DNA from: Granulicella sibirica
GTDB taxonomy: Bacteria > Acidobacteriota > Terriglobia > Terriglobales > Acidobacteriaceae
DNA: 64,000 nucleotides
Assembly: GCF_004115155.1 (NCBI RefSeq)
Contig: NZ_RDSM01000002.1
Location: 930,001-994,000 of the forward strand
Direction of reading: 5' to 3'
The notes beneath the pieces were generated by a model, which saw only the letters and a program-made list of their open reading frames with translations, ran no database searches and had not been told where the DNA came from. Shown here piece by piece: positions 9,359 through 19,113 of this stretch. How positions within the stretch are numbered: position 1 is the stretch's first letter; every line of letters begins with the position of its first letter. A program made the translations under genes and the position numbers.

Positions 9359-10960
9359 GTGGTCTATTTCTTCGCAGAGTTTCAGGTCGACGACGCAGAG
9401 TTCCATTTTTCCGTAGAGGGAGAGCGTATCCAACTCGAGCCGAAAGTACTTCGGCTCCTTATCTATTTCATCGAGAACGCTAACCGGCTCGTACGCAAGC
9501 AGGAGTTACTGGACGCACTCTGGCCCTCAACGATGGTCACGGAGAATGCGCTCACTCGCGTCATCGGGCTCCTGCGCAAGGCGCTCGGCGACGACAGTCA
9601 GAATCCCCGTTTCTTGCACACCATACCCACGGCTGGCTATCGTTTTGTCGCTGACATTCACACCGAACCTGAGCGCAGGGTTGCCCCTTCTCTGCCACCG
9701 GATGCCGGCGATTCGGCCGTGATCTTACCCGCCCCTCCTACGCACGGTGACGCGGCCCTGCCTTCCACAGCCGGTTCGCGGCGTTGGAGTTTCGTAGCCG
9801 CGGCTGTCTTCGTGTTCGCGGTGGCCCTTCTCTTGATCTCCCGGATGACCCGGCATCTACCTCAGCCGGCGTCCTCTTCCCCCACACGAGCGGAGGCATA
9901 CCCCGCGCCTATTACACCGACAGCTAGCGACAGGATTCACCTCGCCACGGCCCAGGCTCGCAATCCCGTCGCGTATGAAGCATACGAGCGAGCAACCTTC
10001 CTCATTTTCAACGAGGTCAGCCACGGCGACGACGTCAACTACTCAGAAGCGAGTCGAGAGCTTGAGACCGCCATCCGGCTTGATCCGCAGTTCGCAGAGC
10101 CCTATGCGATGCTTGCCCAGGTCCTCCAGCGCTACGTCCATCATGGGACCGGGGATGTGCGGGCGGAGTATGCGCGATCCTATCTCCTTGCAAATAAAGC
10201 GCTCGCTCTGAACCCGCAGTCGTCTCTCGCTCACGATGTGCTGGGAGAATTGCACTCCGATAAGGAGGGGGATTTTAGATGGGAGGCTGCCGTCGGAGAG
10301 TTGAAAATGGCCCTCACGCTCAACCCGGACGATGCTCTTGCTCATGGACTCCTCGGAGCGATCTACGTGAAGGTCGGCCTGCTCGATCACGCCATCGAGC
10401 AGGCCGACATTGCTCACCATCTTGATCCTTCGTTCAACATCTACACCGGCGAGAAGATCCGGGCTCTCGAGTACCAACAGCACTTCCTGGAGGCCAGCGA
10501 TCTCTGCGTCACCCTGGCGCACAAGGCTGCATGTGCCATCTATCTCTGGGAGAGCGGTCAGCGCGACGAGGCCTGGACTGCGTTGCAGGCGGGGCTTCAA
10601 AACCCAGAGATGAGGGCAAGCCTGGGATATGACCTTATGACCTCTGAGGCGTTTTTGCTCGCGCACAAGGGAGAAAGCGCGGAGGCGGAGAAGGTGATCC
10701 AGTCCATCCTGAAGTCGGTCAATCTCAAGAGCGACACTTTCTTCGCCTTCTCGGAGTACCGCCTGGGGGAGGCCTATGCGGCGATGGGGGAAGAGACCAA
10801 GGCCATCGATCTTCTGGAAGCAAGCTCACTCAACGGTTTTCCATGTTACCCGTGGTACGCGAACGATCCGGAATTGGCTCAACTCAGAGCGAACCCACGG
10901 TTTATCGCATTGATCGAGCGCCTGCGCCGTCAATATGAAGTTTTTCAAAAGACACTCTAG
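9359..10960 (+). CDS. ToxR/CadC-like membrane regulator: winged helix plus TPR
   Basis: Residues 1-100 are an OmpR/PhoB-type winged-helix DNA-binding domain (LRLLIYFIENANRLVRKQEL, RVIGLLRKALGDD, IPTAGYRFV). A single membrane span lies at about 143-162. Residues about 190-525 are TPR-like helical repeats placed outside the cytoplasm. This is the topology of one-component membrane transcription factors that sense an external signal. The start is GTG preceded by GAGG. The gene lies head to head with the aspartic protease, its most likely target; that link is inferred from arrangement alone. Confidence 0.82.
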   Translation: MVYFFAEFQVDDAEFHFSVEGERIQLEPKVLRLLIYFIENANRLVRKQELLDALWPSTMVTENALTRVIGLLRKALGDDSQNPRFLHTIPTAGYRFVADIHTEPERRVAPSLPPDAGDSAVILPAPPTHGDAALPSTAGSRRWSFVAAAVFVFAVALLLISRMTRHLPQPASSSPTRAEAYPAPITPTASDRIHLATAQARNPVAYEAYERATFLIFNEVSHGDDVNYSEASRELETAIRLDPQFAEPYAMLAQVLQRYVHHGTGDVRAEYARSYLLANKALALNPQSSLAHDVLGELHSDKEGDFRWEAAVGELKMALTLNPDDALAHGLLGAIYVKVGLLDHAIEQADIAHHLDPSFNIYTGEKIRALEYQQHFLEASDLCVTLAHKAACAIYLWESGQRDEAWTALQAGLQNPEMRASLGYDLMTSEAFLLAHKGESAEAEKVIQSILKSVNLKSDTFFAFSEYRLGEAYAAMGEETKAIDLLEASSLNGFPCYPWYANDPELAQLRANPRFIALIERLRRQYEVFQKTL

Positions 10961-11069
10961 CGCCTATTTCTCACATACTTTTGAGCGCTGCAGCGACGAC
11001 TCGATACGCCCATTCCTAAGGGCTGGACACCCTGAACGCGTTGAATCCATTCATAATGGTGACGAATCG

Positions 11070-12338
11070 CTACTTCTCGGCCGCCCGAGTAGCTTTATCC
11101 GCCCACCGTACCGACTCCACATAGATCATCGACGCGGTACGTTCCGTCAAACCGAGAGCTTTCTGGATATCCCGGTGCTCGCGCCAGTCCCCTGACTCGT
11201 GACAGCGCACAAGGTCCAATGCCCTGGCGAGAGTGCTCGGAGTACCCAGCAGCGCAGCCTTCATCTCGCGATCCACCGGAAGCGAATCGACGATCTGCGA
11301 CATCGGCATCCCGAGAATCACGTCGATCAGAGATAGCATGCCCAGCAGATAGAGCTTCGAGGCCGACTCGTTCATCAGTGGCGCGAGCAGCTCGCAGAAC
11401 TTTGCTCGTTCCAGTGCCATCTGCACCACAGCCTTCGAGTGTGCCGTTCCCGCCAGGCCAGCCAGCGCCACTGTGACCATCTTCCGGAACTCATCGTCCC
11501 CGACCATCAGGAGCGCGCTCCGGATCGAGGTAATCGGCGCGGACAGGCCATAGATCGCCGAGTTCACCAGCCGGAGCAGACGATAGCAGATGGAGGCGTC
11601 CGACATCACGAGCTTCTCCACCTCGAAGATGTTGGCCGGCGTTCGCGTGAGCGCCGCGAGCATCCTCAGATAGATCACCTGGTTCTGCGGAATCACCTGC
11701 GTCGAAACCACGATTGGCTTGCAGAAAAAGTACCCTTGATAGAGGGTGCAGCCTTCAGCCTTAGCCGCGTGAACGTCGGCTTCCGTTTCAACCTTTTCAG
11801 CGATGAGTCTGGCCTTGGCTGGCGCCGCTAAACGATAAATCTCTTCCCTGGTCCTCGCGTCGGATGCCCGGAAATCAACCTTGACGAAGTCCGCGACCTC
11901 GAGGAAAGCCAGCTTCTCGTACTCCGGGGAGAAATCATCCAGGGCGAAGCGGTAGCCCTTACTGCGCAGACCCCGGCAAACCTCCATTAACTCGGGGTCC
12001 GGATCCACATTCTCAAGAATCTCAAGAACGGTGCTCGCCGGAGGCAAAAGCGTCACGATCCCACTCACCAGCGAGTGACGCGTGCAGTTGATAAACGTCG
12101 CCTGATCTCCGGAATCCGGCATCAGCAGGAGGCATTGGTCGATAACATCTCGAGTAGCATCCTCTGCGTCCCCGGAAAAGGCATTCGAGAGCCCCGAGCG
12201 AAAGAGCAGCTCGTGGCCGTAGATTCCCTTCCTTGCATCAAGGATCGGCTGCCGACCGATAAACCGGGTCGGAACCGTGACGAGGTCAATCCCTTTGTCC
12301 GGGCCACCAACTTGTTCTATCTCTGCGCCGTTGGCCAA
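11070..12338 (-). CDS. EAL-HDOD domain signalling protein (YuxH-like)
   Basis: An N-terminal EAL-type domain opens with RFIGRQPILDARKGIYGHEL and keeps ELLFR, LDDFSPEYEKL, VKVDF and EKVETEADV. It is followed by an HDOD domain over the C-terminal half (LVNSAIYGLSAPITSIRSAL, KFCELLAP, LLGMLSLIDVILGMP). Such fusions bind or turn over c-di-GMP or act as scaffolds; EAL activity is uncertain because the domain is short. I start at the TTG at 12338 because GGAGGAGA sits 2-5 bases before it; the frame is open up to 12506 with an ATG at 12407 lacking a good ribosome-binding site. The nearby chemotaxis operon makes a link to motility plausible. Confidence 0.8.
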   Translation of the reverse strand: MANGAEIEQVGGPDKGIDLVTVPTRFIGRQPILDARKGIYGHELLFRSGLSNAFSGDAEDATRDVIDQCLLLMPDSGDQATFINCTRHSLVSGIVTLLPPASTVLEILENVDPDPELMEVCRGLRSKGYRFALDDFSPEYEKLAFLEVADFVKVDFRASDARTREEIYRLAAPAKARLIAEKVETEADVHAAKAEGCTLYQGYFFCKPIVVSTQVIPQNQVIYLRMLAALTRTPANIFEVEKLVMSDASICYRLLRLVNSAIYGLSAPITSIRSALLMVGDDEFRKMVTVALAGLAGTAHSKAVVQMALERAKFCELLAPLMNESASKLYLLGMLSLIDVILGMPMSQIVDSLPVDREMKAALLGTPSTLARALDLVRCHESGDWREHRDIQKALGLTERTASMIYVESVRWADKATRAAEK

Positions 12339-12604
12339 CTTCTCCTCCAACCCTCTCCGATTCGAACAACTACTCTCTTCATCACCGATCTGAAGCCGGA
12401 TCAACATACTGAGGCATGTCTTTCCATGATAGCAAGACCCAACACCCAGCCAAAGGAACTCGATACGCGGCTCCGGCAAGCTCTGCAAGGCCACGCCGCA
12501 TATCAACAGTTATCGCATTCTTCGTACTAACACTACCGTCCACCGCTCCCGCGTGAAATACCACAAACGGGGAGCGTTGATCCTGGTTCCCGCGTGTACC
12601 GCCA

Positions 12605-13990
12605 TTACTTGTTATTGACGGTGAAGCGATAGGTGCAGGAGAGATACGCAATGCTCTGCGGAGCTCCATGGCTGTTCTTGGTCATCAGCGCCCCGGGATA
12701 CAAGTGCCCGAAGCCGCTGTTCACGACAAAGTACTCGTGGTAGACGTACTTAGCCGAGACGTCGAAACCAATCCCAAGATCGTCGCTCTTGAAACCACCG
12801 GTCGGAGGTTTCACGGTGACCGAACCGCTCCCGCTATACACATCATCTTTCCGGTTCGCCACGTTCAGATACTCGTTCTGTACGAGAAGCGTGAGGTTTC
12901 GCGTCGGATAGAGATCGAGATTCACCCTCGCCTGGCGGATATTCTGCCAGCCAAAAAGGTCTACAAGGCCGAAGACATCATGAGCACTTGGATAAAGCTG
13001 ATCGAAGGTGCCGATGCGATAGGCGTTCGTATGCGGATTACCCGTCGCGTAGTCATACTGGCCCTGCAGGCGCGGCAGCCACGGCAGAGGTGCCGTATAG
13101 CCAAGCTTCGCGTAGCCGGCGCCCGCGTGGATCGAGTCGTTGGCAAAGCTGCCGCGCTGCAACGCACCTTCCACGGTGTAGTCGAAGTGCATTGGAGCAT
13201 TGCCCAGAATGCGGCTTCCAAAGGTCGCTTCGGTCTCCGTGCCGTACTTCCCTTGCTGGCCCAGGACACGTGGCATCGCCTTGACGAACACGTAAGGCTC
13301 GATACTTGTCTTCGGAACCCAGGTGGCGATCGTGCCGTACGCGCCATGGAAGTTCAGCCCGGCCGCGTGCATATCCAGCGCCGTCGGATGAACAGTGACA
13401 ACAGAGGAGCTGAAAAAGTCCACGTGGTTCGTGTTACCGATGCGTGCCGTAATAGCGTCGAAGGTCCGGCTCGTATTCGTCCAGTCGCTTACCCCGACGA
13501 GACGTTCCCCTCCGAAGCGCATTTCCTGCCGTCCGCCGGCTACACGAAGCGATTCGGAGTGGAGCGAAAGATAGGCCTGCCGAAAGTCGAAGCTGTCGCG
13601 CATGTTCGCCGCGGTGTACTTCAGCGGAAGTGCCAGAGCATGATCGTCATGAAACTGGATAAAGGTTGTGGCCCAGTGCGTGGGACGCGTCTCGAAGGAT
13701 CCGCGCACCCGGGTCAGGTCGTAACCGTAGCCGTTTCCCGGGAGATAGCTGATGGCCGTCTGCCCTTCCGAGCGAGTCCGCAAATCGAAATCGATCGTCA
13801 TCCACGATGGAACTGCCGCTGAGTGCAGGGGCTGATTCTTCCCAAGCACCTGTGGGTATTCGCGAAATTGCTGCGCCAAACCCGCGGCCGGAGCGAGGAA
13901 GAGAGCGGCTCCAGACAGGAGTGCAAGCGTAACTTGGCCAAGACGACGTACACACAGAGGAAGAAGACCACAGCGCTTCAAAGAATGCAT
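12605..13990 (-). CDS. Alginate-export-family outer-membrane beta-barrel protein
   Basis: The product is 461 residues. The signal peptide is cleaved after about residue 39 (PAAGLAQ), followed by a beta-barrel pattern of alternating strands. It matches the alginate-export porin type: LRTRSEGQ, GYGYDLTRVRGSFETRPTHW, RQAYLSLHSESLRVAGGRQE, GVSDWTNTSRTFDA. The C-terminus ends in a strand (YLSCTYRFTVNNK), as in outer-membrane proteins. The family moves alginate-like polymers or works as a general porin; no alg biosynthesis genes are near, so export of alginate itself is not supported. Confidence 0.78.
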   Translation of the reverse strand: MHSLKRCGLLPLCVRRLGQVTLALLSGAALFLAPAAGLAQQFREYPQVLGKNQPLHSAAVPSWMTIDFDLRTRSEGQTAISYLPGNGYGYDLTRVRGSFETRPTHWATTFIQFHDDHALALPLKYTAANMRDSFDFRQAYLSLHSESLRVAGGRQEMRFGGERLVGVSDWTNTSRTFDAITARIGNTNHVDFFSSSVVTVHPTALDMHAAGLNFHGAYGTIATWVPKTSIEPYVFVKAMPRVLGQQGKYGTETEATFGSRILGNAPMHFDYTVEGALQRGSFANDSIHAGAGYAKLGYTAPLPWLPRLQGQYDYATGNPHTNAYRIGTFDQLYPSAHDVFGLVDLFGWQNIRQARVNLDLYPTRNLTLLVQNEYLNVANRKDDVYSGSGSVTVKPPTGGFKSDDLGIGFDVSAKYVYHEYFVVNSGFGHLYPGALMTKNSHGAPQSIAYLSCTYRFTVNNK

Positions 13991-14165
13991 AAGTACCTGC
14001 CCATCGTTGATGGAGATCGCGAACAGCCGCTCTATCGGCGACGCGTTTTCACTTGATCAACTTTCTTGGGCGACGAAAGTTGCACTTCAGAACACCGTTT
14101 TGGGGATCACCTGGTACTTTCTTCAGAAATCCTGACCCGTCAGCGTCATAAAGCATGAAGTTTCA

Positions 14166-14193
14166 TGAATTTCCGCCGTTATCCTGCCGATAG
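14166..14193 (+). promoter_or_regulatory. Sigma-28 (FliA)-like promoter before mcp
   Basis: TGAA, 16 bases, then GCCGATAG: the -10 agrees with the flagellar sigma-28 consensus GCCGATAA at 7 of 8 positions, the -35 at 3 of 4 (TAAA). It lies 74 bases upstream of the chemoreceptor start. Motile bacteria often transcribe receptors this way; here it is a motif match only. Confidence 0.4.
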
Positions 14194-14266
14194 AAAGGCC
14201 GAAGTTCCAACCACCCCGGGGTAGGTATCTCGAGCGCGGAGACCCCTGGGTTCGCAGGAGAAGATT

Positions 14267-15739
14267 GTGACCATCAAGAAAAAACTGTATATGGGCTTTG
14301 GAGCCCTCGCTGCCTCGCTCCTGATCGCAAGTATTACCTCCATCGTGCTTCTCAACGGCCTCTCCGAGATGACTCGAAAGCTGGTCTCCTCCGACGCGGC
14401 CAAGCTATATCTCGCGGGCGAGATCGACACGTCCATCGCGAGGATGCTCAGCACCGCGAGAGCCATGCTCCTGCCTGGTGCGGATCGCTCTTCCCTCGAG
14501 GCCAAGTATCACAGCTCAGAGAGCAGGGCGATGGAGGCACTTAATAAGATGAAGCCTCTTCTCGTGACCACGGAGGGCAAAGCCATGGTCTCCCAGTTGT
14601 CCTCTGATCTTGACAGCTCCCAGAAGGACTTCCTCAGCCTCACCTCCGAGCTCAATCGAGGCAATAACTCCGAAGCGATGAAAGTCCTCGCGACGATGCT
14701 CCCTCTGGTCGACTCGATCGGAGAGCAGAGTGAGAAGCTCGTTCAACGCGAGCGTGGCCGCCTGAACGAATTTGGAAACACCGCCGTGGACCAGGCTGTG
14801 CTAGGCCGCGAGATCATGGCTTTCCTTCTGCTCCTCTCAACGGGCGTAGGAGCTCTCTCCTTATTTATCGTCCACAAGCTCGACCAGCAGCTTCACCAAA
14901 ACGTCTCTCAATTGCTCGAAGGAGCCGATCAGGTGACCGGAGCCGCCAACGAGGTCGCCAGCTCCAGCGACGCGCTCGCCCGTGAGACGACGGGTCAAGC
15001 CGCCGCGATCGAAGAAAGTTCCGCCTCGTCCGAGGAGATCAACGCCATGGCCAGGCGCAACAGCGACCACGCGCACACCGCGACCAAGGTCGTGCAGCGC
15101 CTAGAAGCAACGTTGGCTAACAATGACATTGCGCTCGCCGAGTCGGTATCCGCGATGGATAAAATCGCCTCTGCCAGCGCGGAGATCAGCCGCGCCCTTC
15201 ATTCGATCGATGAGATCGCGCTCCAGACAAACATTCTCGCTCTCAATGCGGCGGTCGAGGCCGCGCACGCTGGTGAGGCTGGCCTTGGCTTCTCTGTCGT
15301 AGCCGATGAGGTGCGCAGCCTCGCGCAGCGTTGCGCCCAGGCCGCCAGTGAGACCTCCGTGCTGATAGAGCAATCGCTCCAGGCCGCGCAGGGCGGTCAG
15401 CTCACGGTGGGCGCGGTCGTGCGCGGCACGCGCCAGGTCACCGAAGAGTTCTCCTCCATGCGGCAGATCATCGGTGAGATCCACACGGGAAGCCAGGAGC
15501 AGAGCCGCGGCGTCGAACAGATCAGCCGGGCGCTCACGCAGTTGGAGCGCGGCACGCAGCAATGCGCCGCCGGTGCGGAGGAAGGCTCGGCTGCGGCTCA
15601 GGAACTTACAGCTCAGGCCTCTTCGCTCCGCCAGGTTGCCGCGGAGCTAGGGACTCTTGTCTACAGCAAGAATCATCCGGTGCCTTCTTCTAGAAACGCA
15701 GCGAACGCTGACCTCCGTGGCGAACTGGCTTATAACTAG
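14267..15739 (+). CDS. Methyl-accepting chemotaxis protein
   Basis: The receptor is 490 residues. It has membrane span 1 at 8-30 and a small four-helix ligand-binding region at about 31-180 (4HB-type, with [15 protein letters not shown]). Membrane span 2 is at 184-203, then a HAMP-like linker and the signalling coiled coil with the conserved hairpin tip ([20 protein letters not shown]). The GTG start follows AGGAGA. It is transcribed toward the che operon and shares its terminator region. The C-terminus (RGELAYN) has no CheR-docking pentapeptide, unlike the other receptor at 21.5 kb. Confidence 0.9.
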   Translation: MTIKKKLYMGFGALAASLLIASITSIVLLNGLSEMTRKLVSSDAAKLYLAGEIDTSIARMLSTARAMLLPGADRSSLEAKYHSSESRAMEALNKMKPLLVTTEGKAMVSQLSSDLDSSQKDFLSLTSELNRGNNSEAMKVLATMLPLVDSIGEQSEKLVQRERGRLNEFGNTAVDQAVLGREIMAFLLLLSTGVGALSLFIVHKLDQQLHQNVSQLLEGADQVTGAANEVASSSDALARETTGQAAAIEESSASSEEINAMARRNSDHAHTATKVVQRLEATLANNDIALAESVSAMDKIASASAEISRALHSIDEIALQTNILALNAAVEAAHAGEAGLGFSVVADEVRSLAQRCAQAASETSVLIEQSLQAAQGGQLTVGAVVRGTRQVTEEFSSMRQIIGEIHTGSQEQSRGVEQISRALTQLERGTQQCAAGAEEGSAAAQELTAQASSLRQVAAELGTLVYSKNHPVPSSRNAANADLRGELAYN

Positions 15740-15760
15740 AATTCTTCAATCCAAGAAAGA

Positions 15761-15798
15761 TGCCGCATGGGAAGGACCCATGCGGCATTGTTGTTTTG
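15761..15798. terminator. Rho-independent terminator between mcp and cheB
   Basis: The 11-bp arms TGCCGCATGGG (15761-15771) and CCCATGCGGCA (15777-15787) have loop AAGGA, and are followed on the + strand by a T-rich run TTGTTGTTTT. It lies between convergent mcp and cheB; it is efficient for mcp and may also act for the che operon. Confidence 0.85.
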
Positions 15799-15822
15799 TG
15801 CCCTGACAATCGACTTACCGCC

Positions 15823-16887
15823 TCACTGACGCACCTTGCGTGAAGCCTCATTCATGATGGCGCCCGAGATAGAGGATAGGGGCAACACTCGCTCCGCCCC
15901 TCCCAGCTTGACGGCCTCGCGCGGCATGCCGTACACCACGCAGCTCGCTTCGTCCTGTGCGATCGTGCTTGCCCCCGCCTTCCGCATGGCGACCATGCCC
16001 TGCGCGCCGTCCGAGCCCATTCCAGTCAACAGAACGCCGATCGCATTGTCCTTGGCTGCGGCGGCCACGGAAGCGAACATGACATCGACCGCCGGACGCT
16101 GATAGCAAACCTTCGGTCCATCCTGAAGCTGTACCCGATAGCCCGACCCGACCCGTCGCAGCACCATGTGGAAGTCGCCTGGTGCGATGAGGGCTCTGCC
16201 CGGTCCCACATCATCGCCGTCAGCAGCCTCCTTCACCTCCATGGCGCAAACGCGGTTCAAGCGCTGAGCAAATGCCGCCGAGAACAGCTTCGGGATATGT
16301 TGCGTGATGACCATGCCCGGAGAGTTCGCGGGCATCTGGGAAAGCACATCGTGGATCGCCTCCGTTCCCCCTGTCGACGCCCCGATCGCAATGATCATCT
16401 TCGAATCCATGCCAGCATGCATAGCTGGCGCAGGAGGCGCCGCGGGACGCTGTGCAGGAGCCTGTGCCGTGGCTTTGCGGACCCGGGATTGCGCCGCGGC
16501 ACGCAGCTTGGTCGGAAGCGCATCTCGAAGCTCGCCAATCGAGTACGGCCCGCCAGGCTTCGCAAGCACATCCACCGCACCGATGCGAAGAGCCTCAAGC
16601 GACACGTCGCAGGAGGACTGCGCCAGCGAGCTGATCACGATCACGGGAAGCGGATGGAAGTGCATCAGCTTCTTCAGGAACGTAAGCCCGTCCATGCGTG
16701 GCATCTCGATGTCCAGCGTCAGAACATCGGGCTTGAGCGCAAGAATCTTATCCCGCGCCACGAATGGATCCGGCGCCGTCGCGATCACTTCCATGTCCTT
16801 TTCCGCGTTGATCGTCTCGGAAAGAATCTTTCGCACGATCGCGGAGTCGTCCACGATGAGCACCTTAATCTTTCGCTGCTCTATCAT
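15823..16887 (-). CDS. cheB: Chemotaxis protein-glutamate methylesterase/deamidase CheB
   Basis: The product is 354 residues. The receiver domain is at 1-125 with acidic pocket IVDDS and phospho-acceptor Asp59 (LTLDIEMPRMDG). An Ala/Pro linker at 140-160 is followed by the methylesterase domain. The catalytic triad is Ser171 (IGASTGG), His197 (VITQHIP) and Asp293 (GMGSDGAQG). CheB removes methyl groups from receptors when phosphorylated by CheA. It is the last gene of the operon; its ATG overlaps the cheX stop by 4 bases. Confidence 0.96.
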   Translation of the reverse strand: MIEQRKIKVLIVDDSAIVRKILSETINAEKDMEVIATAPDPFVARDKILALKPDVLTLDIEMPRMDGLTFLKKLMHFHPLPVIVISSLAQSSCDVSLEALRIGAVDVLAKPGGPYSIGELRDALPTKLRAAAQSRVRKATAQAPAQRPAAPPAPAMHAGMDSKMIIAIGASTGGTEAIHDVLSQMPANSPGMVITQHIPKLFSAAFAQRLNRVCAMEVKEAADGDDVGPGRALIAPGDFHMVLRRVGSGYRVQLQDGPKVCYQRPAVDVMFASVAAAAKDNAIGVLLTGMGSDGAQGMVAMRKAGASTIAQDEASCVVYGMPREAVKLGGAERVLPLSSISGAIMNEASRKVRQ

Positions 16888-17339
16888 TTGCCTTCTTCTA
16901 TCTCCATCCAGGCGATAAGTCCGCCTTCCTCGATCAGGAAGCTGCGGCTGATCCGCGTCGCGGAGGCCTCGCTCTGCTCGAGAGGATGATCCATGTGGGG
17001 GTGGGTAAGGTCAAACGCCTGCTTCGCTTCGAAGCGGGCCAGAAAAGCTCCACAAACCATATTGGCAATCTCGCCTACGGCCTCGCCTGCCTGTTCTTCT
17101 GTAATCTCCTCGAGCTCCTCACCGAGTAGATTGCAGGCGATCATGCGAGCGGTTGGCAGGGTGGTTTGTACGCCAAAGCATCCTAGTTCAGGTCCGCGAA
17201 ATTCAAGCCGGCGGCTGACGAGTGCCTCGCCGTGCTGCTCCATCGGCAACGTGCTCTCCTCCGCGGTAAGAAAGCACATGGACTCGAGAACCTCGGCCAC
17301 CGAGTGATCCATCCAGGTACTAAAATGAGCTGCTGGCAT
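16884..17339 (-). CDS. cheX: CheX-like CheY-P phosphatase (first copy)
   Basis: The product is 151 residues with the CheC/CheX fold. Family phosphatases use a Glu-x-x-Asn pair on a helix; here it is Glu90-Asn93 in GEIANMVCGAFLARF. This would dephosphorylate CheY-P in the cytoplasm and so end the motor signal. It overlaps cheB by 4 bases and the upstream cheY by 20 bases, a tight coupling that suggests it serves that CheY. A second, diverged CheX-like gene lies at 23.8 kb. Confidence 0.8.
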   Translation of the reverse strand: MPAAHFSTWMDHSVAEVLESMCFLTAEESTLPMEQHGEALVSRRLEFRGPELGCFGVQTTLPTARMIACNLLGEELEEITEEQAGEAVGEIANMVCGAFLARFEAKQAFDLTHPHMDHPLEQSEASATRISRSFLIEEGGLIAWMEIEEGK

Positions 17340-17721
17340 AATTCGGCTCTCCTACGATCTTGCCCATGGCGGCGCCGAGGGTCTCTGGCAGAAACGGCTT
17401 CGTGACATATCCGCGTGCGCCGAGCGACATCATGCGTGTGAGGCGTTCGTCACTCCGGTCGGTCGATACCACAAGCACAGGAATGGACGAACGCATGGGA
17501 TCTTCGGATAGCTTGACCACAAGCTCTTCCCCATTCATGTTCGGCATGTTGATGTCGGTGATCACGACATCAATCCATTCATCCTCGAGTACCTGGAGTG
17601 CCTCGAGGCCATCGCCGGCCTCAAGACAGGTACCCACGTCAAAACCGGAAAGCATCAGCACTCGGCGAATGACCTTGCGCATGCTTGGGGAGTCATCAAC
17701 TAACAAAACATTAAACGCCAT
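17320..17721 (-). CDS. cheY: CheY-type single-domain response regulator (second in operon)
   Basis: The product is 133 residues and a bare receiver domain: acidic residues Asp9-Asp10, phospho-acceptor Asp56 (VVITDINMPNMNG), switch Ser/Thr in VVSTD, and Lys108 in YVTKPF. The reading frame is open 78 codons upstream, but that part overlaps cheD in another frame and does not resemble a protein; the ATG at 17721 gives the family's usual N-terminus MAFNVLLVDDS. The gene overlaps cheD by 11 bases. It probably binds the flagellar switch or acts as a phosphate sink. Confidence 0.92.
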   Translation of the reverse strand: MAFNVLLVDDSPSMRKVIRRVLMLSGFDVGTCLEAGDGLEALQVLEDEWIDVVITDINMPNMNGEELVVKLSEDPMRSSIPVLVVSTDRSDERLTRMMSLGARGYVTKPFLPETLGAAMGKIVGEPNYASSSF

Positions 17722-18232
17722 GAGATAGAACGCTCCTTTCTGCTTTTCTCTGAGTGATCTCTCGCTCTTCGCGACCGTGATACACCACGATCCGCCCACT
17801 TCCCACTTCCATGCGAACGCTTCTCGGAAGCGTTCCTCCAACCTCTTCGTTGTGCACCAGTACCCCGGCCTTCCAGAAGATCTTCCGCAATGCGAGATAG
17901 TTCCGCTTGCCGATGTTGAAGGTGTTGTTCGTATCCAGCACCTGCGCTCCGCCAAGCACCGTTACCACGAGCCTCTGCTTCACCGCGCCGATCCCATACG
18001 CATTTCGAAAGAGCAAGGGAATCCCTGTATCCGCGTACATAAACGGGTGACTCTGCGCCTTTGCCGAATCGATCCCGGACTCGGGAAGCATGAAGTGCAG
18101 AAGACCCGACACATGGGAAATGGGGTCATGGATGGCCACGGCGATGCATGACCCCAACGCGTGCGTTGCGAGCGTGGCCGCGACATCTCGCGAGACGATG
18201 CAGTCGCTGATCCCAACCGTAAGAAGACTCAA
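17711..18232 (-). CDS. cheD: Chemoreceptor glutamine deamidase CheD
   Basis: The product is 173 residues. It has the catalytic Cys29 in ALGSCIAVAI and His46 in GLLHFMLP, as in CheD enzymes, which deamidate receptor glutamines and in some species bind the CheC/CheX phosphatases. It overlaps cheR by 4 bases and the downstream cheY by 11. Having cheD and two cheX-type genes in one operon suggests the CheD-CheC/X feedback known from Bacillus; that is an inference. Confidence 0.93.
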   Translation of the reverse strand: MSLLTVGISDCIVSRDVAATLATHALGSCIAVAIHDPISHVSGLLHFMLPESGIDSAKAQSHPFMYADTGIPLLFRNAYGIGAVKQRLVVTVLGGAQVLDTNNTFNIGKRNYLALRKIFWKAGVLVHNEEVGGTLPRSVRMEVGSGRIVVYHGREEREITQRKAERSVLSHGV

Positions 18233-19113
18233 CGAACTCTCCTCCGCGATCCCGGACCGGACGCCGCCGCATCATCGGACGTACCCTTCCGATAGGTTGC
18301 CGGAGTAACGTATTGGAGCCTGTGATTGATCCCGTTCAGACTCTCCGAGTGACCGATCAGGAGATATCCACCGGGCAGCAGTCGAGACGCGAGCTTGTTC
18401 ACCAGGGTCTCCTGCGTCTGCTGGTCGAAATAGATCATCACGTTCCGGCAGAAGATGACCTGAAAAGGGCCGAATGACGAACAGTCTTCCAGTAGATTGA
18501 ATCGCCGGAAATCGACAAGCGAGCGTATCTCAGGTTTGACCAGGCATTGATCGGCATACTTGCCGGTTCCTTTCAACAGGCACTTGCGCCGGAGTTCCGT
18601 GGACAGCCCATCGAGCCTGGAAAGCGGATACAGTCCGGTGCGCGCGCGTTCCAGCACCCGCGTGGAGATATCGGTGGCAAGGATTGACGCTCGTGAAAAC
18701 ACAGCGTCTCCTAAAACTGAAGCAAGCGAAAACGCAATCGTGTAAGGCTCCTCGCCGCTGGAACACGCTGCACTCCAGATCTTGATCGGAGACCCTGCCG
18801 GAAGAGCCGGGACGATGGTGTTCTGCAGGAGCTCGAAATGCTGCTCCTCGCGGAAGAAGCTCGTGTGATTCGTCGTGAGCCAGTCGATCATCGTGGTGAA
18901 GAGCTCACCCGAAGGATCCTGCCGCACCTTCTCGCAATAACTATCGAACGTCTTGAAGCCAAGGTCCCGGATCTTTTTCCCAAGTCTCGTTCCCACCAGC
19001 ACCTGCTTGCCCGTCAAGTCGACCCCGCAGAAGTCATACACCATCCGGCGTATCTGCTCGAAGTCGCTGGTTCGCATGGTGAGCGTTTCTTGATAGTCAA
19101 GAGCAGGGTTCAT
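18229..19113 (-). CDS. cheR: Chemotaxis protein methyltransferase CheR
   Basis: The product is 294 residues. The N-terminal helical domain (MRTSDFEQIRRMVYDFCGV) is followed by a SAM-binding Rossmann domain with IWSAACSSGEEPYTIA, ATDIS, IFCRNVMIYFD and LLIGHSESL, the standard CheR signatures. The enzyme methylates receptor glutamates. It overlaps cheA by 1 base and cheD by 4. Confidence 0.96.
   Translation of the reverse strand: MNPALDYQETLTMRTSDFEQIRRMVYDFCGVDLTGKQVLVGTRLGKKIRDLGFKTFDSYCEKVRQDPSGELFTTMIDWLTTNHTSFFREEQHFELLQNTIVPALPAGSPIKIWSAACSSGEEPYTIAFSLASVLGDAVFSRASILATDISTRVLERARTGLYPLSRLDGLSTELRRKCLLKGTGKYADQCLVKPEIRSLVDFRRFNLLEDCSSFGPFQVIFCRNVMIYFDQQTQETLVNKLASRLLPGGYLLIGHSESLNGINHRLQYVTPATYRKGTSDDAAASGPGSRRRVR

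Noticed and set aside
14033..14040. GCCGATAG (leftward) as a sigma-28 promoter for the porin
   Set aside because: No -35-like TAAA at 15-16 bases; the porin is not a motility gene.
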